Of a stretch of DNA of 64,000 bases, positions 39,201 through 52,312 are shown in pieces. The stretch's first letter is position 1. Every line of letters starts with the position of its first letter. The stretch lies in contig OY482852.1 of the NCBI GenBank assembly GCA_960531495.1, forward strand, positions 9,239,212-9,303,211, in the 5' to 3' direction. The notes below the pieces were generated by a model that did no database searches, was not told where the DNA came from, and worked only from the letters and a program-made list of their open reading frames with translations. Made by a program: the position numbers and the translations under genes. The DNA comes from Zeus faber (Eukaryota; Chordata; Actinopteri; Zeiformes; Zeidae).

Positions 39201-42200
39201 TCAGACCGCCCACCCCCCCTGCAAACGAAATGACATCCCAGACGCTGGCGTTCGGAGCCAGGGGTTCCTTAACACTTTCTTCCGAAACCATCACTCCGAC
39301 ATTATCATCATTATATTGTCTATACTTCAGTATATTTACCCGTTGGTTCCTGCTCTGAATGAGCGCGGCGCCGAGAGCCGCGCGACGCCGACGACGCCCC
39401 GGCAACTTGAACCGCCGCCGAACCGCCTGTGAGTCACGTCGGAGTTTAGAAGCATTTGTCTTCTCCTATTCAGTTATTTAGGCGTGATCATTTAATACAG
39501 TATGTGTTTGTGTGAGGAGAGATGATTGCGATGTAACTGGTTAAATTAAGTTTTCAATAAAATATGAACCACTGAAACGTTAATTGTGATTGTACTAATT
39601 GCCGTACGGCTGTAGCATGAAGAGTCTCCATTCCAGCCTTCAAACGCTGTCGGTTGCACGGACGAGTGTGTTTAAATGGGAAGGAATAAATAAAGTTTGC
39701 AAAGTCATATGGACTTGGGATGATGTATTACTATGATCCTACTGTCGCCTTATTGTCCATCCAGTCGTAAATAAAGTTATTTCAACACCTTGGTGGTGGT
39801 GGCCAAATATGTGTTTTTCCACATCAACCTGGCAAATTTTCAACTGTCGCTGTTGCAATCTCCAGACTTCCTGGGGCACCCACTTTTAAGTAAAGGCGAG
39901 AGCTAATGGAGCCTTTAAGTGCCTTGACTCTGAAATAACAGCATGCCCCCGATGTCCTGAGATAAAATCCAGCCAAGGGCCAAATATATGTAGGCATAGC
40001 ACGACGACAAATCAAAGCCACTTTGTGTGTTACTGAGCATTGTCAGTGTGTTCGGGAGGCTGGCTGATACTGTGTGTTCAGCGCCACAAACGTTAAAGCA
40101 CCAAATCAAACCTCGATCGGTTTCATCCAGTGACATACGGTTTCGCATTCAAGCTGATAAAGTATCTACTGCGGTGGCATCCAGTGTCTGGAACTTTATA
40201 ACTACAAATCTGAAAAAGTAATAGAAAATCTGCTCCTGTCTTCTGTGGCTGCAGTGTAGTTATCAGACGGCTCAGCGGAATACTCGATTCCGATTGGTCA
40301 ACAGCGGCAATCATATTTCTGAAATGGCTGCTGCCCGTTGCCGCGGGCAACAACTTCGGCTATGCTGTTGTGGACTCATTTTCTGTACATAGCCTACCAG
40401 TTCAAAGATAATTTAAAATCAATATCCTGTCTCAGTGTATTATTTTATTTGGTAAGTCGCCATGTAATAACCGACAGCTAGCCGTGCATTATTGTGGGTT
40501 ATTTTACATATAAACGGAACAAATCTGCTCAGGCGTAACGGGGAGACTTGCGTAACGGGACCCCGCCACCCCTCAGGGCCTCAGGACTCCATGGGCCCGG
40601 CCCTGGTTTTTGGGACGTTGCAGGCGGTTCCGAACAAGGGTCCCGATTCCACCCCTCCGTGGATCACACCTTGTAAGAGCTGACAAACAAGCCCCGGCTT
40701 CATTAACCCGACAGCCTGCGCCAGAAAAACCTCCAAATCCCCGTGTACCTGTTACACATCCCTGCTCTTATCTGTGGAGGAGCGTCAACAAAAGAAAGTG
40801 TGAGGATCAACCCACCCCCCCCCCCCCAAAAAAAACAAAAACACAGAGAGAAGAGAACCACGCCATCACTTTGAAACAATACACATAATGTGATGAGTGT
40901 ATCTTGACAAAATCTAAATGGAAACGTCTGCGGGGGCGGGGGGGCGGGGTTTTTTATTTTCTTTATTTTTTTCTTTTTTTTCGGGAGCCCGCACCTCGGT
41001 GAATCAACCCGGGGGCTGATGGATGGAGCTGAGATTGACGGCGCTGGCACAGTAACTAAACCACAGCAAGGGAGAGCGGAGCTGATAAAAACTCTGGGGT
41101 CGGCTCACCACTTCTGATTGGGTTTCTTTTCACACCCTCTCTCTTTCTCTCGCTCTCTCTCTCTCTCTCTTCTAAGAAAGTAGTACTCCCCCACCCCCCC
41201 CAACTCGGCATGAAGGAGTTTTCAAAGAAAGGCTGGTGGAAAAAGACGAGCCGCTCCACCTCCCGCATCCCAAATGGCCCCCGGACCTCTGCTGCCGGGT
41301 TCCTCATCTGATCTGCAGGTATTTGATGTACCATACGTCTAATACCGTGATATTTGAGCCGGGATTTTGGTATTGGACCGAGAGAAACATCCGGGATCAT
41401 TATTTGGCTATCATTCAAAAAGTACTAAATTACTTACTTCAAAGTACATTATGTATATAATATTATTAATCATGAATAAATATAATTTATTATTCTATTT
41501 AATCATATATATTTTACAGTTGACAGTGTTATTTGTAAAAAAACAAATTATTTCTATGAAAACATACCTGCAGCCTGCTCGCGTTCAATATAAGAACTGC
41601 CCAGCGCGGTTCAGAGCTTCAATCCAATGTCATGCCCACTTCAGTGAAAACGACCTCCGTCAAGGTAATGGCGCTTTGCATTTCTGTGTGGATTCAAGAG
41701 CCCTTTGATAGAGCGGGGCATTTAAGTTTCACAGTGTATTGAAGGTGATATATGTTAAGTGCACCCATTTAATCAAGCAAACACCCACTGTTTCCTGGTG
41801 ATTCACCATCCTGTGCAGCTGACAGGTAACCTATACACCTCTAATGTAAGGGAAGCAATACTCTGCAGAACCCACACCTGGCGCCCCCGAAAAATAGCAG
41901 AAAATATTTTTTTTATTCCTCACATCCAGTCATTTATACATCCATAAATGTAATACAAAGTGTTGAATGACAGACTCTGTACAGTCTTACAAAACAAAGT
42001 AGGAAGGAAAAAAAAAATCAGAAAATCTGAACGAAATAAAAACGATATACAAGATACAACAAAAGCCGAAAATATAGGCAAAAAAAATACTTAAGGCACA
42101 AGATATGAGAAAAAACAAAAAGACGTATGTCATTTTCCCTGTTTCATTTCTTTTGATGAGAAATTCAAATTTCATGATTTTAATGCGGGTAAGAGCTGAC

Positions 42201-42204
42201 CTCA
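36236..42204. other. Gene desert block, mostly unique sequence
   Basis: No exon recognised. It contains TAATTA/TTTAAT-rich unique segments (for example 37720-37780 and 38330-38420), a short inverted repeat at 37982-38060, a foldback at 38794-38926 and A-rich stretches. Confidence 0.5.
38794..38926. repeat. Foldback element, about 25-bp arms
   Basis: CCCGAAACCCCAATAGTCCG (from 38794) is inverted at 38901-38926 (CTTTTCCGGACTATTTGGCT, then TTCGGG), with about four mismatches and an 82-bp centre. No coding content. Confidence 0.7.
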
Positions 42205-42350
42205 GAGCGAATCAGAGCGGTCGTCCGGAAACCGCAGGGTTCCAGGTACGATCCCCAGATCCGCCTGGCGGCGCCACTGGTGGCGGTCGTGTCCCAGAGC
42301 AAGACACTAGACCCAGAACTGCTCCCAATGAGCAGGTTGAATCAATGCGA
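42205..42350 (+). mobile_element. SINE-like fragment
   Basis: A B-box-like GGTACGATCCCC at 42245-42256 follows an AGCGGTCGTCCGGAAACCGC segment. Then comes a GTCCCAGAGCAAGACACTAG module, a common 3' body of teleost tRNA-derived SINEs. Degenerate. Confidence 0.5.
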
Positions 42351-42489
42351 GTGTGGCGGTTCCGCCGACCGAACGCCTAGTGGCGTTTTCAGGGCCCTCC
42401 GGCACAGAGACACAGACGACAATGTTGTAGACACACCAGTTTATTATCGCGAGCGGGCCAGTTGGAATTAGCCGGGCGCAGATAGCGGT

Positions 42490-42665
42490 TGTCATGACAG
42501 GGATCCACTCCTGAGTGTGTGTGAGGGGGTGGGGGTTTTACCTGCCGCTCGTTAGATCAACCAACAAGCAACGGGTATGCAGCCACTCTGACCCCAGTCA
42601 CCTGGATCCAGGTCAGGTGTGGCTGCTCGACCAGACCACACCACATACCCCCAGCACCAAACCGA
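42490..42665 (+). repeat. Dispersed repeat, copy A
   Basis: Shares with 58850-59023 (inverted) the order TGTCATGA, a GT/G-rich stretch, TTACCTGC, CTCGTTAGA, GGTATGCAGC, ATCCAGGTCAGGTGTGGCTG and ACCACACCA. It is not part of the nearby gene models and is non-coding. Confidence 0.7.
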
Positions 42666-42799
42666 AGCCAGGGAGAAATCCTGGCCAAAGCCTACTCGTG
42701 TGTGTGTGTGTACGTGTGTGCGTGTGTGTGTGTGTGTACCTGTGTGTGTGTGTGTGTGAATAAATGTGTGTGTGAATGGATGTGCGTGTGAGTGGCTGT

Positions 42800-45667
42800 G
42801 GTCTAGAAAAGTGTACTCAATACAGTATGTATGGCCATGGATGGAAATGCGGTTTGGACTTGTAAATCCACTGAATACAAACACATCTCCCTGTGTAAAG
42901 GAGCAAAAGAACAGATGCTGAATTAATTTCCTTGTTCTTAATTCAGACCCTTCCTTCCCCGAGCACAAAGGTCCATGGGTTAGCATCGGTATGCTCCCTC
43001 CGCAACTTTCAGGGAGTAAATATTTATGGAAGGGACTGTTACCAGGCGATAAGGAGCAAAGGGGTCTGTCCACGGTAACGCAAAGGGAATTTGAACTGAA
43101 TATTTAATTAGGGAAGAGACAACACATTAGAAAGCTTTTAGGGGCTGTCGCAAAGCTTTTTTGTGCAAAGGTCGAATGGGATTTCTTTATTCATGGGAAC
43201 TTGGCTATTATGTCCTGAATGGTGACATAGAAATGACTAAACATTCATTTAAAACATCCGATCCGGGAGAAAAAGGCAATGATTGTAAGTGAATTTTAAT
43301 AACAAAACAGGTATTTTTCAGAACAATTGCACACAGGGAGTCATTTGCTTAGTAGCTTTCTAGGAATAGTTGTTTGCTTAAGGATAAAACCCACGTCTGG
43401 TTAAAAACAGATGGCCGTTAAAATTGGGCACGTGCTCACAAGAGCAAAACACAAAACACAATGATGGAGTCAATAGATTTCTTGAAAGCCGGTTCGCATT
43501 AATATAAAATGTTGGTTTTAGTAACATTGATTTTTCCTCTGTGAAATGGTTCAACTTGGGGAAATAATGTTCTTTTTATTGTGCGGTATTGCTCAAGCTC
43601 AGTTTTTCGTGATAATTTTCCATGTGTGAGAGTGCGGCAGGAATCAATACATCATCCAGATAACAAGCCCCCGAGCTCCCACAGCCGCGCTTGAATAACC
43701 CTTCACTTAATAGTTCCAGTTACGATGTGACGGCTAGGTGCGAAAAGCAGAATTTAAATGTAAATACTCAGGTGTGATCAAAAGGCTCCGTGGATCTCTG
43801 CTTTATATTACAGGCAGACGAGGAAACGCTGCTTTATGGAGATAAGCTTTGAATGATTAAAGTCGGTCAAAACAATCAATCCTCAAGATGCAAACTGTTC
43901 ATTTCAAAAGACAAACCCAGGTGTGGAAATTCACTAATAATTCATTATTCAGTGTGTTGTGTAGTCTGGGCGTTGGTGATCGATCAGAATCACGATCACA
44001 ATTCAGAATGAGCCGGGCATATTTACATATACCAGGAATTTTTCATGCTGAGCATCGACATGTTTCGACAGACGCTCAAACAGTCGAAAAAAATGTAAAT
44101 AAATAATAAAAAACAAAATAGAATCAAAAAGAAGAATAAAAGTTTAATAAAACATAAAAATATATAAATAGAACAAATAAATAATAGATCAAATTAGATA
44201 AAATAGAATAATAAAAAAAATTGCCAAATGTACACAAATAGCCTAAAAATACAGATAATAATACAGAAATAAACAGAAATATATAATAAATTACAGAATT
44301 ATTATTATTTATCATTGCTGGTGGGGGTATACAGGGGAGGGAATCCGCTAAAAAGATTATTATTTTTGTTTTACAGGGACGTTAACTGGCACGGCGAGGC
44401 AGCGGGAGCTTTAAACGTGTTCTAGAGGTGGCACTTGGCAGCGAGGAGCCGCTCTCTCTGACAGATGGCGGAGGGAGGGAAGGGAGTACGAGAGACAGAC
44501 TATCCCACTTGACTGGAGACCGACGGGTAGAGGGAGAATAAAAGGATGAAAAATGGGTAATAGGGAAAAAAAAAAAAAAAAAGACCCCAAAGACAGATCG
44601 TGTGCCTTTAAAGTCTGGAGTGTCTTGGCTCGACTTCGAAAGTCTTCGGAGCGACTTCACAAAAAACAAAAAAAGAAAAAAAAAAAAAGAAAAAGTTTTT
44701 TTCCTTCACTGTATGAGAGTCATTTCTAACGGGAGGCGACGGCGGCGGTAATACGCCACAATGTTGTCCTGTATTTCTCTCCAAGTCCTGAACCCGGGTC
44801 GGTCCTATTTGCACGCAATTACCGACTGCCTTAACAACATGGCCGCTTGATATTGTATTCGGTTTACTGATGGACTCACAGCGACAACAACAAAAAATAA
44901 TAATCCGGGGGAGTTGTGGCGTGCATAAAGGCCTTCCACGGGTTTAATTAACCCTGATCATGCCTGCATTGTGCTCTGGTTAGAATAAATGCCATCTCTG
45001 GCGAGCGACGCGGAACTATAAACGTGTCGATAAAAAGCCACGTGATCACTGGGGGACTGGCGCGCGGCCATGCATAGCTATTAGAGGCGGGGAAACGGGG
45101 GCCGGAGCGGGAAATGTCAAAGAGATAGCGAGGGGCCGCAAAAAAAAAACAATAACAACAACGCGGCGCCGTGAGGGTGATGGCCCTCCACCCACCGCGA
45201 CACCGGAACGATCGCTCTGTTTTGATTTCCTTTTTTGCCGAAACGACGTTGAAGATTTTAAAGCTTTCAACCTTTGCTAGAGATGGACGAGTTCCCGGCG
45301 ATTCCGTTAATTCCGCGTGTTGGTGGCGGGTCGGAGCTGTTTGACCCTTGAGCCGGGCTTAATTAGTTTGCCGCGTTCCTCGGCGTCTGCCTTTTTGTTT
45401 ATTTTTTCTTTCGTTTTTTTCCCAAACATTTCTCACCATCTGATCCGTTCCACGTCCGACCCGCAGCACCTGACTCGCCAGACAGTCTGCAAACCTCCTC
45501 CTCCTCCTCCTCCTCCTCCTGCTTCACCTCCACCTCCACCTCCTCTCCCCGGGGAACCTGCCTTGTTAGAATTAAAGTTTGGAGACTCTTCACTGGAAGT
45601 AAATATCCAGGCTCTCGCTTGTGCTGGATGTTGTTTTCTTTCTTGCTCGCTCCCGCTCTCGTTCTCG

Positions 45668-45750
<83 letters not shown>

Positions 45751-46149
45751 CTGACAATCTCTGCAGTCGAGCCGAGCCCTTATCTCTCAGATAAGAATAA
45801 CAACCGGCATCATATTCACTCCCTCTGTAAGTTGTTGTTTTTTCCCTCGCATGCAGACCAGCGACGGGGTTGGGAGGGGGCGATGAACGCTTCACAGATT
45901 TCATCTGCCAGTTTTCACTTTCCGAGTCGTCCATTGAAACGGCACTAAAACACAGAGAACGCCATTTGGAACACGAACGCATGGGAATTATTTTCTTTCA
46001 TCCCAATGTGCTTCGGTGCTGCTCTCAGGCAAAAAACCCCACATGATAAAATACTGTTTATTCATGATATGTTAACCATTGGAGCTAGAATGATGGGAAG
46101 AGCGAAATGGACACCCATTATCCAAATGTTGTCACTAAATGCTATCCAA
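42800..46149. other. Gene desert block, candidate regulatory DNA
   Basis: No exon recognised. 43080-44090 is long, unique, AT-rich and free of simple repeats, with many ATTA cores, as in conserved enhancers. 44100-44330 is A-rich filler. 45755-45830 carries paired GATA sites (TTATCTCTCAGATAAG). Confidence 0.45.
45484..45751. repeat. (CCT)n and (CT)n microsatellites
   Basis: CCT/ACC triplets at 45496-45545, and a CT-rich tract with CTCGCTCT interruptions at about 45645-45751. Confidence 0.93.
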
Positions 46150-46614
46150 GGCCTCGTCCACATGCATATAAAAAACATTTTTCCAAATACGTTAAAAAAA
46201 AAAAAAATCTCTGTGCACCCGAAAACGCAAAAAAAGTATTCAAAACGCGCACATAAGCACTCCAGGCCAGTAGGGGCCGATGAACACCACGCGCTTCTTC
46301 CTAATATGCAAACACCACACACGCATGGACGCCATTCCTAAAGCTGGGGGGACTTTTCAACTTCTGTAGGGGAGGCCGCGGACGCAACACGACCGTGGTG
46401 AGGCGTCGCCGGTAGGTTCCTGAAGCTCCGTTTCACTTCGTCCATAGGAGCGCACGGAAAACTGACTTGAGAAGCATCTCCACCCTGGAAGGCAAAAACC
46501 AAAAGCTTCGTTTTCGATCCCGAAAACAGTCTTTTTTCGTGCGGACGGGGAGGCCCAAACGCAGGGAAAATACCAAGTTTTTCAAAAATATCTGTATACG
46601 TGTGGACAGGGCCT
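46150..46614. mobile_element. MITE-like element with imperfect terminal inverted repeats
   Basis: The left end (AAGGCCTCGTCCACATGCAT, then ACATTTTTCCAAATACG) is the inverse of the right end (ATATCTGTATACGTGTGGAC, then AGGGCC). The CCCGAAAACGC-type motif also recurs inverted inside. No transposase frame exists. Superfamily is unresolved; no clear target duplication was found. Confidence 0.55.
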
Positions 46615-47583
46615 AAGGCTGCGTTAACACCGGTCTTAATGCCCAGTTCCGATTTGTGGCCTGCGCTCATAACCCAACCCCACCCACCCCCACCTGTTTA
46701 ACCGACTTTCCATCTGAACCATATACGACTCTAGTGTTTACACCAGACAGCAGAAAAACACTCAAAATCAACCCGTGCACACTTCATACTTCAGCCTCTG
46801 AGCACAGCCCATTGGCCATCCACCGCCGATGCAAGGGGAATATAAATAATAATTCAACCTCTTGTTTTCCCCGAGCGTCCTCAGAGGAACGCAAGGTATG
46901 AATCACATTTCGGGACGAAGAAGAAAGCGGAGAGCCCTGACCGAAGCCCACCCACCGGGGTGGATCGACACGTAGGTGTAGTGGGGAGTGGCGGGTAAAT
47001 ATCCGAATGAATATCCAAATGTGGTTTTATTTGTTTTGTTTTCCGTTCTTAACGCATGTCTGAACTCTGTCGCACGAGGGAAAAACATCAGAATTGGGTC
47101 ATTTCCGTTGGCGGTGAAAGCGCAGCTGGAATGTTTTCACTTTCGAAATTCCTGGCAATTATACACCGAGGGTTCAATAATAGAACATTCCGTTTTATAT
47201 GATTGCCCTTTATGTTGCCGACTCTTTATTTATGCCACACCTTTCCCCGTCTTAAATAATCCAAATAACCTCAGGTGTTGAATCATTTTCTATTGACATT
47301 TAAGCACGTATCTTATTCAAAAAGTATGTTTAAGATGCTGCTGAGGATTGCAGTATTTGTGAGGAACGCTGGATGGTCTTCCATCCCCCGTCCTATCCAA
47401 TAATATAGGAGTGCACCACAGGCTGCTGGATGCAGACAAGGCTATATTATATTTCCTATGTGAAAAACAATCACGATATGCCTGAATCAGATTACTTGAC
47501 TAAAATGTGTACGTGTGCAAAAGTCCTGTGAGGCGGTTTGTTGATATTTTAGTTAGATATAATTGAAAGTGAGTGAGTGACAG

Positions 47584-47585
<2 letters not shown>

Positions 47586-47642
<57 letters not shown>

Positions 47643-47648
47643 TGTGTT
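47586..47648. repeat. (GT)n microsatellite
   Basis: About 26 GT units, then GGGTGTGTG. Confidence 0.95.
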
Positions 47649-48237
47649 TTTAAAGATTTGGATTTGAAGGACATTGGACCTTGATTACACTGCAAAGGCG
47701 TTATTCTTTGCAAAACAAAGCTCTAACACAATGGATACAAGGACTAGAGTCGATGATTTTTTTATCATATTATATTATATGTTACTATATTATATATTTT
47801 TGTGTGGTTATAGCATGACCTCACATTTCTCAAATTCAAGATATTTCGTTGACTTCTAAAGTGGAGTGTGACAGCGCATTTCCTGCTTTGAATAAGGGAT
47901 AACTAGCAGCGATATCCTCTTCAGTCAGATCCCGGCTTTTATCTCTGTTTTGAAATGTTCCTTTTCAGAAAGCTCTTATCGTGACAAATTGGTCAGGATA
48001 TGCAGCAGCACAAAAAAGAAATAAAATCAAATGGAGAAAAAAAAAAGGCGGAAGTAGTTGGAGCTGAACTGTGCTCCTAAAAGCTGACTTTTACAGAGCG
48101 GGATAATGGATGATGATCTCGTAAAGAATATACCTGCTACTCGCACGGGGGTTGTTAAGAGTCCCCACAGAAGGTTTTTTTTTTTTTTAATCGTTTCCGA
48201 AATACATAATTTATCGATTGATCGATAAATTTGATCG

Positions 48238-48319
<82 letters not shown>

Positions 48320-48412
48320 GTATCTATCTATCTATCTATCTATCCATCTGTCTATCTATCTGTCTGTCTGTCTGTCTGTCTGTCTATCCATCCATCCGTC
48401 CATCCATCCATC
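48238..48412. repeat. (TCTA)n to (TCTG)n to (TCCA)n tetranucleotide tract
   Basis: About 30 TCTA units followed by TCTG then TCCA/TCCG variants; the Leu-Ser-Ile-Tyr frames over it are artefacts. Confidence 0.97.
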
Positions 48413-48776
48413 TAAACACAGGACGGCTCAGAAAACCCACAGAACAGATTGTGACGGACATACTCAGTCTGTTTCCCCAAAACAACCTGGGCTACAGGTA
48501 CAGGGAAGGGGCGTGGACGTGATTGACAGCAACCTCTGATGTGGAAAATTCGAATAATATCACAATCCTTTTGATACCCTATCGCCGTGTCTCCAAGTGT
48601 CTCTGCGAGTAACGTTTTTATTTTGTTTTGTTTTTCTCCTCCTCCGGGAGCCAGCTGGTGCAACAATTGAAAACGCCATTAAAAGTTGATAAATGCGGCG
48701 ATGGCAGGTGCCGGGCGAGAGACAAATCATTAAAGCAGCGGATCACAGCGGGGGAAGCAATTTGAGAATGACCCAC

Positions 48777-49230
48777 GGAAGAGAGGAGGAGAGGAGAGGA
48801 GAGGAGAGGAGAGGAGAGGAGAGGAGAGGAGAGGAGAGGAGAGGAGAAGAGAAGAGAGGAGGAGGAGAGGAGGAGGAGAGGGGAGGAGAAGAGAGGAGGA
48901 GGAGAGGAGAGGAGAAGAGAGGAGAGGAGAGGAGAGGAGAGGAGAAGAGAAGAGAGGAGGAGGAGAGGAGAGGAGAAGAGAAGAGAGGAGGAGGAGAGAG
49001 GAGAAGAGAAGAGAGGAGGAGGAGAGGAGAGGAGAGGAGAAGAGAGGAGGAGGAGAGAGGAGAAGAGAAGAGAGGAGGAGGAGAGGAGAGGAGAGGAGAA
49101 GAGAAGAGAGGAGGAGGAGAGGAGAGGAGAAGAGAGGAGGAGGAGAGGGGAGGAGAAGAGAGGAGGAGGAGAGGAGAGGAGAAGAGAGGAGGAGGAGAGG
49201 GGAGGAGAGGAGAGGGGAGGAGAGGGGGAA
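48777..49230 (+). repeat. 454-nt homopurine tract (GGAGA/AGAGG)n
   Basis: Every base from 48777 to 49230 is A or G. The tract is built from GGAGA pentamers and GGAGGAGA/GAAGAGAGG blocks that recur as larger units. It reads as Arg/Glu on one strand and Ser/Leu/Pro on the other, a repeat artefact. Confidence 0.95.
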
Positions 49231-49549
49231 CGACAATTTGAGAGAACGACAGAAGTTCCTGGACAGCCCCAAAATGCAAAATGACCGAAGGACGTTGGAA
49301 GAGAAGAGTTAAAAAAAACCCCAAAAACATGGATCCATCAAAGCTTCACTCCATGAAATGTACAAAACAAACAGCCGCCTGTATCATTCATACGGTGAAT
49401 TAATGATATAATTCCAATCGTGTAATTTCGGATGAATCCTTAATTTTTCCGTGATGCTTCCTAATGTGTCTTCTCCCTCCCTCCCACACGAAACAACCCT
49501 CGTGGCCCTTGTTCCTCAAAACCGAACAACGACAGGAAAACATTAATAA

Positions 49550-49582
49550 TAATAAATAAATATAGAATATTTATAATATTGC

Positions 49583-49629
<47 letters not shown>

Positions 49630-49712
49630 TAATATAATATTTGATAATATAATAATAACCGTAATATAATATAATAATTTATAATTTATAATAATAAAAA
49701 ATAAATAATAAT
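49550..49712. repeat. AT-rich tract with (AT)n
   Basis: A perfect AT run at about 49588-49625 inside AATA/TTATA-rich DNA. Confidence 0.9.
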
Positions 49713-49786
49713 GAATTTGCTTAGATGTTGCCTACAAAGAAAGAAAGAAAGAAAGAAAGATCTTTGTAAGCGACATCTAAGCAAAT
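49713..49786. repeat. Hairpin with (AAAG)n loop
   Basis: Arms of about 25 bp (TTTGCTTAGATGTTGCCTAC and its inverse, two mismatches) enclose an (AAAG)n microsatellite. It sits just right of an AT-rich tract at 49550-49700. Confidence 0.75.
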
Positions 49787-52263
49787 GAATTCCCAAAACA
49801 AAATGTGCCCTGCGCGGTGCGGTAACTACTTTAGCGGCTGACCGGTTGGAGTCGGGGCTTGCGGGCCCTTCCCCTCCCGCTCTGATTCCTCCTTATTGCG
49901 ACGCCGCATTTCCTATTCGGGCCCCGTCTCCTTTATTGCTTTTTTTTTTTTTTAAGGAATCCCCTGCATATGTGCCTCTGTTTTTATTGGCCCTATTTTC
50001 ATTTTTTTTTTTTTTTTGTTTTTTCCACACAATGCCGGGGCTTCTGCACATTCTCCGCGTCGGCAGGGTTATTCCCAGGGAGGAGCTGAGGAAGATCACA
50101 GTAAGGATCACATTTAGGATCATTTCACGTTAAAAAGTAGGGCAATGATGTGTGTGTGTCTCTCTCATACCTCAATATACGGTACGTCCATATACTGCCA
50201 CCAGTCTGCTAGCAGCTTCTGTTACGACCGCGTGTGAGTGCGCGGCTATTTAAGATTTTTATTTTTCAAAAAAGACACTTTGGGATGGATTACGAAACAG
50301 GTCAAAACGCCCCTTGGGCGGGGGATGTTTTGACCCTCTTCATAAATCAGACTGAAGGGTATCTTTTGAGAATTGGTTTTGGGGAAGCGACGGAATCCGA
50401 CAGACAAACAGAAACATCGTGGTGCACCAGGAGCTGGAGGACCATGCTACTCAATTCCCACATCACTTCTCACGCAGACCTCGGCATTGAATCACCTCCC
50501 GCTTGCCAAGGTGCTTCTTTGTCGTGGAGAGGATATAATGAAAGGCCTCGTTCACCATTTGGGCTTTGTTCAACCTTATCCCTTATTAGCCGGCAATTAA
50601 TTTAATATGAAAAGGCGAGGCACATTTCATACACAAGGGCAACTCAAAGAGCTTTATCCGAGGCACGATATGCATCATATAAAAGCCCAGAAGAATGAAA
50701 CCACGGAAATAAAAGGCTAAAAAAATTTATGATATACGTTATAAAATCACAGAGTTAACAGGTTAAAGCACGACGGCACCCTCCCCGGTTAAGAAATTCA
50801 CTGACTGACTGGAGAAATGAGTCCGAATAAAGTGAGACCTTCACGACTACTTTCTTATTATATCATGTCGACGCTTGTCGTAGGGTGACGGGTGGGCAAA
50901 GTTGTCGGAAAATGCGTTAAATATCGCAGTTTGCAGAGTTCACCCCGTTACGCGAAATCCTCGGTTTTTAGACAAAAAAAACAAAAAAAACGATGTTTGC
51001 TTCCAACTATGAGCGCCGTTGCTGTAAAAGAGCTTAAGAAGACATGAAGCGGATCAGATCGCTGCTCGCGCTTCTCAAAGACCTTCCCGGTCGACAGACG
51101 CCGGATAATACGGGGATCATTTTATCTTCTGCGTGGCTTTTTCCTCAAACAAATTCCTTTATTTAAAAAGAAAAAAACAACACCCACACACAGCTAGGGT
51201 AGATTTTGTGAGAAGTGTGCTCCGTTTCATAGATAGAGAAAGAAAAGTGGCAACGTAGGGCGCGGGGGGGGGGGGGGGATATGTATATATATAGTGAAAT
51301 ATACAATAAAAGAAACGTAAAAAATAAAGGTTTTCAGGATAATAACGGGAAAATAAACCTTAAAATTTGAGAATTTAATCAGTGAAAACAGCTTGAAGAA
51401 TAAACCAAAACAAAACAAAAACGAACACCTCTGTATTGAAGCAGCTGTATAGTTCAAGCAAACTTTTCTGTGATAGTTATCATATTCCTGCTTTGAGAGT
51501 TTTAATATGTATGGACTGTTATATCACATACATAGGTTCCACATAAACAACAGAAATGTGAGGAAGAATGGTGTTCCATATTCACAATCGCACACCCACA
51601 CACACTATGCGTGTGTGTGTGAGTGTGTGTGTGTGTGAGTGTGTGTGTGTGCGTGTGTGTGTGTGTGTGACACCACATATAGGGTACAGATACGCACTCC
51701 AGAGCGTCAGGGAGACGTACATGAAACTGTTTTGTCGCAGTGAGGAATAATTGGTCCTCCCATTTCTATAGGTCTTACGCTTGCCAGAAATCCCCCTGGA
51801 CCCCTCCTTTATTTTATTTTTTCCACAGGTCGGTTCGGGGTGCGACATCGGTCCGTATTTGCATAATGAACTCCTCTGTTTATCACCAACGTGTGCGTTC
51901 GTCTCACCCAGGGGCGTCAAACAAGCACAGGGAACTGCAGGCTGCAAATACACCTTAATCCTCATATCCGGACCTCTGCGGGCCAATAAAACGGCCGACA
52001 AACAGGCGGCGTGGATTCAGCAAGTGGCGTCTGCGCCGCGTGGACGTGCTCGGAGCGGAGCGGGGGGGGGGACCCGGGGGAGCGCTTCCGCGGCGAGGAG
52101 CGGATCACAAACACTTGTTTCTTCGTGCTTAAGAGCGTGCGGAGGGAAGGCGAGCGTCATGGGAGAATTGGTGCTTGAGAGACGAAGGTACCTGAGCAGG
52201 ACTTCAACGTCAGGTGAATAGGATGTGAATAGGATAGTGATCACTGTGGAAATATTGATCAGT

Positions 52264-52269
52264 CTGTGT

Positions 52270-52311
<42 letters not shown>

Positions 52312-52312
52312 G
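52264..52312. repeat. (GT)n microsatellite
   Basis: About 22 GT units. A similar interrupted tract is at 51608-51669. Confidence 0.93.

Noticed and set aside
48693-49330. Arg/Glu-rich and Ser/Leu-rich 180-195 aa proteins
   Set aside because: They are direct translations of the homopurine tract on either strand.
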